Source: an uncultured Brevundimonas sp. (GTDB lineage: Bacteria > Pseudomonadota > Alphaproteobacteria > Caulobacterales > Caulobacteraceae). From it: 8,043 nt of DNA. Of the stretch, positions 1 to 6,327 are shown piece by piece; the stretch's first letter is position 1; each line of letters opens with the position of its first letter. The position numbers and the translations under genes were made by a program. Below the pieces are notes generated by a model, which saw nothing but the letters and a program-made list of their open reading frames with translations, was not told where the DNA came from and ran no database searches. The DNA is taken from NCBI GenBank assembly GCA_946481405.1, contig CAMLNY010000034.1:1-8043 (forward strand). Direction: 5' to 3'.

Positions 1-1588
1 CGGCACCCCGTTCTCCAGATGCAGTACGCCGACACCCTCGGCCGCCTGTCCCGTCGGCTCCGAGGATCCCTCGTGCTGCCAGCGCGGGCTGTCGCCGGCC
101 TCCTGCGGATCCAGCCCATAGTCGACCATGTTGATGATGATCTGGGCCTGACCTTGCGGCTGCATCCCGCCGCCCATGACGCCGAAGGCCATCCACGGTT
201 CGCCGTCCCTGCAGGCGAACCCCGGGATGATCGTATGGAAGGGCCGCTTGCAGGCGGGCCAGCCGCCACAGCTGCAGGTTGAGCTCGCCGTCGTCGGGCG
301 CCAGACCCGAGCCCATGCCACGATAGTTGGACTGGATCCAGCTGACCATCATCCCGTACTTGTCCGCGACGCTGAAATAGGTCGTGTCGCCGTGAGTGGG
401 GGCGTCGCCCGGGAAGGCGCGGTCCATGGCCCGATCCGGCCGGATGAGCCGCGCCCGTTCGGCGGCATAGCCCTTGGAGTTCAGCCATTCGACCGGCGTC
501 TGCGAGAACCGCGCGTCGGCGAACCACTTCGCCCGGTCCTCGAAGGCCAGCCGCTTGGCCTCCGCCTGATGGTGGATCGAGGCCGCCGACTGGAACCCCA
601 TTCCCTTCAGATCGAACTGCTCGCAGATGTTCAGGATCTGGTTGGTCGACAGGCCTTGCGTGTTCGGCCCCAGCCCATAGACGTCGACGCCGCGATAGAC
701 GGTCCGGATCGGCTCGACCCATTCCGTCCTGTGCGGCGCCAGATCGGCCCGCGTCATCCAGCCGCCGATGCGTCGGAAATAGCGCTCGATCTGTTCGGCG
801 ATCTCGCCCTGATAGAAGGCGTCGCGCCCGCCCGCCGCGATCTGGCGCAGCGTCCGACCCAGATGCGGATTGGCGAAGACCTCCCCGACGCGCGGCGTCC
901 GCCCGCCAGGCGCATAGACGACCTTCCTGTTGTCGTTCTCCTCGATGGCCGTGGACCGGTCGAACCCGGCCATGTTCCGCTCCAGATACCAGGCGATGGT
1001 CTGGGGCATGGGCACGCCCTGCTCGCACAGCTCCGCGACCGGGATCAGGACGTCGGCCCAAGGCAGCTTGCCGTACCGCTGATGCGCGCTCCACCACGCG
1101 TCCACCGTGCCCGGCACATTGACCGTCACCGCACCATAGCGCGGCAGGTATCCGTCCACCGCCCTCGAGCGCGCCGTTTCCAGCGAGAGTCCGCGCGGGC
1201 TGTTTCCGGAGCCGTTGAAGCCGACCACCTTCCGCTGCGCCGGGTCCCACAGCATGCAGAAGGCGTCCCCGCCGATGCCGTTGGCGGTCGGTTCCAGAAA
1301 GCCCAGCGCCGCGTTGATGGCGATGGCCGCGTCGATGGCCGAGCCGCCCCGCTTCAGGGTGTCGATGCCGATCAGGGTCGCGGCCGGATGCGCCGTCGCC
1401 GCCGCTCCGTTCGCGCCCCAGACCGTCGATCGCCCAGCGAACGGCGCACCCGTGATCCGGTCGCCCATGGTCACCCCGGCGAAGGGCGCCTCAGGCGCGA
1501 TCTGGACTGCCGGTCTCGCGGAGGCGGCGCCGGCCGTCGCCATCACGGCCCGGGCGGGCAGGGTCGACAGGAAGGTGCGGCGATGCAT
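1..1588 (-). CDS. Gamma-glutamyltransferase family protein, C-terminus off window, apparent internal frameshift
   Basis: The product is an N-terminal-nucleophile hydrolase of the gamma-glutamyltransferase (GGT) family, which moves or hydrolyses gamma-glutamyl groups (glutathione and related amides), usually outside the cytoplasm. The start is ATG at 1588, with AGGGGAG about 8 nt upstream. The N-terminus, MHRRTFLST, has a twin-arginine-like motif followed by an Ala-rich stretch ending ASA, so Tat export is possible. Family signs in order are EPTANGIGGDAF, FNGSGNSP, GLGPNTQGLSTNQ and GDTTYFSVAD. By family analogy the first Thr of that last motif (about residue 402) is the self-cleavage and catalytic residue. 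YRGMGSGL follows. The frame is then lost: KRPFHTIIPGFA and GVMGGGMQPQGQ lie in another frame down to position 1. Only about 52 nt separate the GSGL and KRPF anchors, where I recall about 80 in relatives. The protein probably runs 50-60 residues past the left edge. This is either a pseudogene or a sequence error; the family call is firm. Confidence 0.88.
   Translation of the reverse strand, partial: MHRRTFLSTLPARAVMATAGAASARPAVQIAPEAPFAGVTMGDRITGAPFAGRSTVWGANGAAATAHPAATLIGIDTLKRGGSAIDAAIAINAALGFLEPTANGIGGDAFCMLWDPAQRKVVGFNGSGNSPRGLSLETARSRAVDGYLPRYGAVTVNVPGTVDAWWSAHQRYGKLPWADVLIPVAELCEQGVPMPQTIAWYLERNMAGFDRSTAIEENDNRKVVYAPGGRTPRVGEVFANPHLGRTLRQIAAGGRDAFYQGEIAEQIERYFRRIGGWMTRADLAPHRTEWVEPIRTVYRGVDVYGLGPNTQGLSTNQILNICEQFDLKGMGFQSAASIHHQAEAKRLAFEDRAKWFADARFSQTPVEWLNSKGYAAERARLIRPDRAMDRAFPGDAPTHGDTTYFSVADKYGMMVSWIQSNYRGMGSGLAPDDGELNLQLWRLARLQAALPYDHPGVRLQGRRTVDGLRRHGRRDAAARSGPDHHQHGRLWAGSAGGRRQPALAARGILGADGTGGRGCRRTASGERGA
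250..301 (-). other. Reading-frame break in the GGT-family gene
   Basis: Upstream (minus strand) the frame reads YRGMGSGLAPDDGEL with codons starting at positions equal to 1 modulo 3. Downstream, KRPFHTIIPGFACRDGEPW is read with codons starting at multiples of 3. Both blocks are strongly GGT-like, so the shift falls between them. The segment also looks shorter than in relatives, consistent with a net loss of about 30 nt, although that length comparison is from memory. No stop codon appears in the upstream frame before the window edge, so the broken product would carry an unrelated tail. Confidence 0.75.
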
Positions 1589-1665
1589 GGACGGAACTCC
1601 CCTGAAACAGACGGCCGCGACCGTAGCGGGTTCGGGCGCGGAGGAAAGGCGCCGGATCGGCCCCT

Positions 1666-1679
1666 GCATCGTTCGATGC
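1666..1679. repeat. Short inverted repeat in the divergent spacer, possible operator
   Basis: GCATCG-TT-CGATGC is a perfect 6-bp inverted repeat around a 2-nt centre. It lies between the divergent GGT-family gene (start 1588) and the symporter gene (start 1758), 78 to 91 nt from each start. Compact symmetric sites in such spacers are often repressor or activator operators. No regulator gene adjoins it and no second copy was seen, so the role is only inferred. Confidence 0.3.
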
Positions 1680-1757
1680 GACACCCCGCCCTTGGCGTCT
1701 TCCCGCCTGACGTGACAGGCTGCGTCGAAGGCGCGTCACGACGCCGGGGAAACGTCC

Positions 1758-2636
1758 ATGAGTTCATCCATCGCCGTCATCGGCCTGCCCATCGCCCTGG
1801 GCATCATCATGTTCGGGCTCGGCCTCAGCCTGACGCCGGCCGATTTTATGCGGATCGGGCGGCGGCCGAAGGCGGTGACCATCGCCCTCGCCTGCCAGCT
1901 CATCCTGCTGCCTCTGGTCTGCTTCGGACTGGTTCTGGCCTTCCGGCTACCGCCGGTGCTCGCGGTCGGCATGATGCTGCTGGCCGCCTCCCCCGGCGGC
2001 ACCACAGCCAATCTTTACAGCCACCTGTTCCGCGGGGACGTGGCCCTGAACATCAGCCTGACGGCCATCAACTCGGTCGTGGCCGTCGTCACCCTGCCCG
2101 TCGTGGTCAATCTGTCGCTGGCCTGGTTCGATCCGGGCGGCGGTCAGGTCGGGCTGCAGTTCAAGAAGACGCTCGAGGTCTTTCTGATCGTGCTCGGCCC
2201 CGTGGCCCTCGGCATGCTGGTGCGCGGCCTGAAGCCCGCGTTCGCGGCGGCCATGGACAAGCCGGTCCGCATCGCCTCGATCGTCATCCTGATGCTGGTC
2301 ATCATTGGCGCGGTCGCCGCCCAGATCGATACTCTGCTCCAGCATTTCGCCGCCATCGCCGGGGTCGTGATCACCTTCTGCGTGGTCAGCCTGACGATCG
2401 GCTTCCTCGTCCCCCGCTGGCTGAATGTCGACCGTCCCCAGTCGATCGCCAGCGCCTTCGAGGTGGGCCTGCACAACGCCACCCTGGCGATCGTCATCGC
2501 CCAGTCAGTGTTGCGAAACCCCGACATGTCGATGCCGGCCGCCGTCTACGGCGTGCTGATGTTCCCGCTGGCAGCGGTCTTCGGGATGCTGATTACGCGC
2601 TCAGGAAAGGCTCAGCCTTCGAGATCCAGCGAATAG
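1758..2636 (+). CDS. Bile acid:sodium symporter (SBF/BASS) family transporter
   Basis: This 292-residue integral membrane protein has the size and hydrophobic pattern of bacterial SBF/BASS carriers (about nine or ten helices), which import organic anions with sodium. Family signs are FGLGLSLTPADF (19-30), ASPGGTTANLYSHL (77-90), GDVALNISLTAINS (93-106) and the crossover helix EVGLHNATLA (235-244). Compared with my memory of the Neisseria ASBT structure, likely sodium ligands are kept at Gln47, Asn85, Thr102 and Glu235. The usual Gln four residues after Glu is His239, and a Ser before Asn85 is Ala84. The substrate cannot be read from sequence; in a free-living alphaproteobacterium it could be a keto acid, pantoate or other organic acid rather than bile salt. 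The ATG at 1758 follows GGGGAAA by about 5-6 nt. The gene is divergent from the GGT-family gene, and its last 25 bp overlap the end of phoB on the other strand. Confidence 0.9.
   Translation: MSSSIAVIGLPIALGIIMFGLGLSLTPADFMRIGRRPKAVTIALACQLILLPLVCFGLVLAFRLPPVLAVGMMLLAASPGGTTANLYSHLFRGDVALNISLTAINSVVAVVTLPVVVNLSLAWFDPGGGQVGLQFKKTLEVFLIVLGPVALGMLVRGLKPAFAAAMDKPVRIASIVILMLVIIGAVAAQIDTLLQHFAAIAGVVITFCVVSLTIGFLVPRWLNVDRPQSIASAFEVGLHNATLAIVIAQSVLRNPDMSMPAAVYGVLMFPLAAVFGMLITRSGKAQPSRSSE
2607..2619 (-). terminator. Weak hairpin at the end of phoB, possible terminator element
   Basis: AAGGC-TGA-GCCTT (minus strand) can form a 5-bp stem with a 3-nt loop, and the loop is the phoB stop codon itself. A short TTTCC follows on the minus strand. 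There is no real T tract and the stem is short, so factor-independent termination is doubtful. It lies inside the convergent overlap with the symporter gene. Confidence 0.2.
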
Positions 2637-3301
2637 CCGGCCGAGCGGACCGTCCGGATCGGGTTGGCGCTGTCCTCGACGTTCAGCGCCTTCCTCAGGC
2701 GTCCGACGTGCACATCCACAGTGCGCGCCTCGACATAGACATCCGAGCCCCAGACGGCGTCCAGCAGCTGTTCGCGGCTGAACACCCGGCCCGGATGGCG
2801 CATGAAGTGGTCCAGCAGACGGAACTCGGTTGGGCCCAGATGGACCTCCTTGCCCGAGCGGCGCACCCGATGGGCGACGCGGTCGATCACGATGTCTCCG
2901 TGGCCCACCCGGTCGTCGGCCAGACCCGGCCGTATCCGGCGCAGCACAGCCCGGATGCGGGCGATCAGCTCGGTCATCGAGAAGGGCTTGGTCAGATAGT
3001 CGTCGGCGCCGGTGTCCAGACCACGGACCCGGTCCGACTCCTCGCCCCGGGCCGTCAGCATGATGATCGGCAGGTTGCGCGTCTCGGGCCGCCCGCGGAT
3101 GCGGCGACAGACCTCGATGCCCGACACCTTGGGCAGCATCCAGTCCAGCAGGACAAGATCGGGCTGGCGCTCGTCGATCTGGACCAGCCCCTCCTCGCCG
3201 TCTGCGGCGACGACGACGTCGTAGCCCTCCTTTTCGAGGTTGTACTGAAGCAGGGTCGCCAGGGCGTCCTCGTCTTCCATCACCAGGATATAGGGCTGCA
3301 T
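2612..3301 (-). CDS. phoB: Phosphate regulon response regulator PhoB
   Basis: PhoB is the DNA-binding response regulator of the phosphate-starvation system. It is phosphorylated by PhoR and binds Pho boxes to activate phosphate-uptake genes. The 229 residues match the usual length. The receiver domain (about 1-121) has the acidic pocket EDED at 9-12, phospho-acceptor Asp53 in LVLLDWMLP, Thr83 in MLTA and Lys105 in TKPF. The OmpR/PhoB winged helix follows (about 130-227). GPTEFRLLDHFMRHP (156-170), SREQLLDAVWG and RTVDVHVGRLRKAL are very close to E. coli PhoB, including the recognition helix, so this is PhoB rather than a generic OmpR-type regulator. ATG at 3301 is preceded by GGGAGAG at a normal distance and lies 14 nt after the phoU stop, so it is the last gene of the cluster. 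Its 3' end overlaps the convergent symporter gene by 25 bp. Confidence 0.96.
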   Translation of the reverse strand: MQPYILVMEDEDALATLLQYNLEKEGYDVVVAADGEEGLVQIDERQPDLVLLDWMLPKVSGIEVCRRIRGRPETRNLPIIMLTARGEESDRVRGLDTGADDYLTKPFSMTELIARIRAVLRRIRPGLADDRVGHGDIVIDRVAHRVRRSGKEVHLGPTEFRLLDHFMRHPGRVFSREQLLDAVWGSDVYVEARTVDVHVGRLRKALNVEDSANPIRTVRSAGYSLDLEG

Positions 3302-3315
3302 CGTGCGCTCTCCCG

Positions 3316-4053
3316 TCAGTCTTTGCTCGGCGTCGGCAGGTGGCCGCTATCGGCATCCCAGTCGCCGGGAGCAGGCGTCCAGCGCGGACGTTCGCCGGTC
3401 ATTTCGTCGCCGGTGATCTCGTAGTGGATGACCTCGGCGATGTTGGTCGCGTGGTCCCCGATCCGCTCCAGGTTCTTGGCCATGAACAGCAGATGGGTGC
3501 AGGCGCTGATCGTGCGCGGGTCGCCCATCATGTAGGTCAGCAGTTCGCGGAACAGGGCGTTGTAGTGCTCGTCGACCTCGTCGTCCGAAGCCCAGACGGC
3601 CATGGCCCGGTCGATCTCCGAGGCCGTATAGGCGTCCAGCACATCGCGCAGCCGCATCGACACCAGCTTGCCCATCCGCTCGATCGAACGGGTCAGAGGC
3701 TGCATCGGCTCGGCCTCCGCCAGCGACAGGGCGCGCTTGGCGATGTTCTTGGCCAGATCGCCGGTCCGCTCCAGATCGGTGGCCAGTTTCATGGCCGCCA
3801 GTGTCTTGCGCAGGTCCGACGCCACTGGCTGACGCAGGGCGATAAGGCGGATGGCCTTCTTCTCGATGTCGCGATGCATCGCATCGACCTTCGCGTCCCG
3901 CTCCACTACGGCGCGCGCCAGGGCGATGTCGCGCCGTGCGACCGACTCGACGGCGTCCGCCACCTGGGCCTCGGCGAGACCGCCCATACGGGCGACTTCA
4001 GCGGTCAGCTGGTTCAGTTCGTCGCCGTAGGCCTTGACCGTATGCTGGTTCAA
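3316..4053 (-). CDS. phoU: Phosphate signalling protein PhoU (TTG start)
   Basis: PhoU is a cytoplasmic all-helical protein that links the Pst transporter to PhoR, damping PhoR-PhoB signalling when phosphate is plentiful. The 245 residues contain two PhoU repeats with metal-binding motifs DLERTGD (93-99) and NLERIGD (194-200), plus [12 protein letters not shown] (71-82) and [12 protein letters not shown] (171-182), as in E. coli PhoU. The start chosen is TTG at 4053, giving [16 protein letters not shown], which aligns with the start of E. coli PhoU (LNKHISGQFNAEL). The next in-frame ATG (residue 23) would remove conserved helix 1. The longer open frame back to 4407 merely shadows pstB. TTG shares two bases with the pstB stop (TTGA), and GGGGCG lies 6 nt upstream, so translation is probably coupled to pstB. 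A polar tail of about 30 residues, rich in Pro, Gly and Asp, follows the second repeat. phoB starts 14 nt downstream. Confidence 0.95.
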   Translation of the reverse strand: MNQHTVKAYGDELNQLTAEVARMGGLAEAQVADAVESVARRDIALARAVVERDAKVDAMHRDIEKKAIRLIALRQPVASDLRKTLAAMKLATDLERTGDLAKNIAKRALSLAEAEPMQPLTRSIERMGKLVSMRLRDVLDAYTASEIDRAMAVWASDDEVDEHYNALFRELLTYMMGDPRTISACTHLLFMAKNLERIGDHATNIAEVIHYEITGDEMTGERPRWTPAPGDWDADSGHLPTPSKD

Positions 4054-5009
4054 CCGAAGCGCCCCGTGATGTAGTCGAGGGTGCGCCGTTCCCGCGGATT
4101 CGTGAAGATTTCCTCGGTGTTCCCGTGCTCCACCAAACGGCCGAGGTGGAAGAAGGCCGTGCGTTGCGACACGCGCGCCGCCTGCGCCATCGAGTGGGTG
4201 ACGATGACGATGCAGTACTGCTCGCGCAGCTCGTCGATCAGCTCCTCGATCCTGGCGGTCGCAATCGGGTCCAGGGCCGAGCAGGGCTCGTCCATCAGAA
4301 TGACTTCGGGACGCACGGCGATCGCGCGGGCGATCACCAGACGCTGCTGCTGGCCGCCCGACAGGCCGGTGCCGGCGGAGTGCAGACGGTCGGCGACCTC
4401 GTCCCACAGGCCCGCCTTCTTCAGCGAATTCTCGACGATGCCGTCCAGCTCCGACTTCGATGTCGTCATGCCATGGATTTTCGGGCCGTAGGCGACGTTC
4501 TCGTAGATCGTCTTCGGGAACGGATTGGGCTTCTGGAACACCATCCCGACCTGGGCCCGCAGCAGCACGGGATCGACGCTCCTGGCGTTGATGTCCTGAT
4601 CGTCCAGCAGGATCTTGCCCGTGACAGATGCGCCCTGGATGGTGTCGTTCATCCGGTTGATGGTGCGCAGGAACGTCGACTTGCCGCAGCCCGAGGGGCC
4701 GATAAAGGCCGTGACCGTCTTGTCCGGGATGTCCAGCGAGACGTCGAACAGGGCCTGTTTCTCACCGTAAAAGACCGAGACGTCGCGCGCGGCGATCTTG
4801 GTCGGGCCGACCGGGGCGTCTGGCGTCGTCACCGGCGGGACGTTTCCGGCCATGGAGCCGGCGGTCGCGGGCTCCGGCGGCAGAACCGACTCGTGGCGGC
4901 TGTCGCCCTCGGCCTTGGCGCCCGGCAGGACCTGGCCGCCCATCATCGGCGTATCGGTCGGATCGCCGCCGTCACGGCCGTCGGCGCTGCGGAAGATGGA
5001 GAATTTCAT
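4050..5009 (-). CDS. pstB: Phosphate ABC transporter ATP-binding protein PstB
   Basis: PstB is the cytoplasmic ATPase that drives phosphate import through PstC-PstA. All ABC elements are present: Walker [10 protein letters not shown] (104-112), Q-loop VFQKPNPFP from 158 (Gln159), signature LSGGQQQR (216-223), Walker B VILMDEP (236-242, catalytic Glu241) and switch His272 in VTHSM. The phrases [22 protein letters not shown] and CSALDPIAT are typical of PstB rather than other importer ATPases. It has 319 residues against about 257 in E. coli. The extra length is an N-terminal segment (about 1-68) that is hydrophilic and rich in Pro, Gly, Ala and Asp, with no recognisable domain. ATG at 5009 is preceded by GGTGG about 8 nt away, inside the pstA stop region, 4 nt from that stop. 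An internal start such as Met53 cannot be excluded. The stop overlaps the phoU TTG start. Confidence 0.96.
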   Translation of the reverse strand: MKFSIFRSADGRDGGDPTDTPMMGGQVLPGAKAEGDSRHESVLPPEPATAGSMAGNVPPVTTPDAPVGPTKIAARDVSVFYGEKQALFDVSLDIPDKTVTAFIGPSGCGKSTFLRTINRMNDTIQGASVTGKILLDDQDINARSVDPVLLRAQVGMVFQKPNPFPKTIYENVAYGPKIHGMTTSKSELDGIVENSLKKAGLWDEVADRLHSAGTGLSGGQQQRLVIARAIAVRPEVILMDEPCSALDPIATARIEELIDELREQYCIVIVTHSMAQAARVSQRTAFFHLGRLVEHGNTEEIFTNPRERRTLDYITGRFG

Positions 5010-5013
5010 TGTC

Positions 5014-6327
5014 TTACCACCGACGTTCGAAGCGCCGGCGCAGCAGGATGGCGGCGGCGTTCATGACGATCATGAAGGCGAGGAGAACCAGGATGGCTGC
5101 GGCCGTCCGCTCGTGGAACGCGCGCTCCGAGGCGTTCTCCCAGATATAGACCAGCGACGGCAGGGCGCCGGCCGGTTCGTCGATCGCGCCCGGAATGCCC
5201 GGCACGAAGCTGACCATGCCGATCAGCAGCAGCGGCGCCGTCTCGCCCAGCGCGTGGGCCATGGAGATGATGGTGCCGGTCATCACGCCCGGCATGGCCA
5301 GCGGCAGGACGTGATGGAACACCGTCTGCGTCCTGCTGGCGCCCATGGCCAGGGCGGCCTCGCGGATCGACGGCGGCACAGCCTTCAGGGCCGAGCGCGT
5401 GGCGATGATGATGGTCGGCAGGGCCATCAGGGCCAGCACCAGCCCGCCCACCAGCGGCGACGATCGCGGCAGATGCATCCAGTTGATGAACAGGGCCACG
5501 CCCAGCAGGCCGTAGACGATCGACGGCACGGCGGCGAGGTTGTTGATGTTGACCTCGATGATGTCCGTCCAGCGGTTCTTCGGGGCGAACTCTTCAAGGT
5601 AGGCGGCGGCGCCCACGCCCAGCGGAATGGCGATGCAGGCTGTTACCAGCAGCATCAGCGCCGATCCGACGACCGCGCCCAGCACGCCGGCCAGCTCGGG
5701 CTCGGTCGAGTCGCCGTTGGTGAACAGAAGGGTGTTGAACTTCGTCGTGACCTGCCCGTCGCGCTTCAGAGCGTCGAGCCAGGCCATCTGCTCGTCGCTG
5801 ACGCGGCGCTGATCGGCGGCGGTCTCGCGAGTGATCTCGCCCTTGTAATACAGGTCCGCCTCGTCCGAGACCGGCGCGGTGATCTCCACGGTCTGGCCGA
5901 TCAGGGCCGGGTTCTCGCGGATCATGTCGGCGGCGCGGAACTTCAATTCAGACGACAGCAACTGGCGATAGGCCGTCGCCTTGGCGCCCTGGGCGTCGTC
6001 GGTCACGCCGAGGCGGGCCAACTGCTGCTGCGCGACCATCTGCTGGAAGTTGGTGCCCTGCGGATAGGCGCGGTCGATACGCGCCGGGTCCATATACACC
6101 GGCACAGTGATCTGGTTGGCGTAGAAGGCCGTATGCCCCTGCTCGACGATGCGGCCGAGCAGCAGCAGCAGGAAGCCGACGGCAACGGCCACCGCCAGCA
6201 TGCCGTAGCATTTGAAGCGGCCCTCGCGGGCGTAGCGGGCCTTCAGCCCCTTCTGCAGCCGGGCCGCGCGCGCCGGATCCTCGGCGGCCAGACGGGCCCA
6301 CATCTTGTCGGCGCCGGTGTCAGTCAT
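5014..6327 (-). CDS. pstA: Phosphate ABC transporter permease PstA with N-terminal DUF3333-type region
   Basis: PstA is one of the two inner-membrane subunits of the phosphate importer. The 437 residues have two parts. Residues 1-39 are cytoplasmic and basic, 40-60 are a first membrane helix, and about 61-210 form a soluble, probably periplasmic insert, as in the alphaproteobacterial PstA type annotated DUF3333. From about 212 the permease core follows: helices near 212-243, 263-283, 291-312, 345-375 and 408-429. The ABC-contacting EAA loop is at 322-341 ([10 protein letters not shown] onward, ending HHVLP), and [10 protein letters not shown] (358-367) is characteristic of PstA. E. coli PstA is about 296 residues, so the extra length is the N-terminal region. 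The ATG at 6327 overlaps the pstC stop by 8 nt (ATGACTGA), indicating coupled translation, and GGGA lies about 7 nt upstream. pstB follows after 4 nt. Confidence 0.95.
   Translation of the reverse strand: MTDTGADKMWARLAAEDPARAARLQKGLKARYAREGRFKCYGMLAVAVAVGFLLLLLGRIVEQGHTAFYANQITVPVYMDPARIDRAYPQGTNFQQMVAQQQLARLGVTDDAQGAKATAYRQLLSSELKFRAADMIRENPALIGQTVEITAPVSDEADLYYKGEITRETAADQRRVSDEQMAWLDALKRDGQVTTKFNTLLFTNGDSTEPELAGVLGAVVGSALMLLVTACIAIPLGVGAAAYLEEFAPKNRWTDIIEVNINNLAAVPSIVYGLLGVALFINWMHLPRSSPLVGGLVLALMALPTIIIATRSALKAVPPSIREAALAMGASRTQTVFHHVLPLAMPGVMTGTIISMAHALGETAPLLLIGMVSFVPGIPGAIDEPAGALPSLVYIWENASERAFHERTAAAILVLLAFMIVMNAAAILLRRRFERRW

Noticed and set aside
176..3424. A 1082-residue plus-strand open frame spanning the GGT gene, the symporter and phoB
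   Set aside because: It crosses real genes in the wrong frame or strand and its translation is Arg-, Pro- and Gly-rich with no domain. It reflects the scarcity of stops opposite GC-rich genes.
4054..4407. Extension of phoU upstream to an ATG at 4407
   Set aside because: The added 118 residues lie wholly inside pstB in another frame and have no PhoU similarity; the homology begins exactly at the TTG at 4053.
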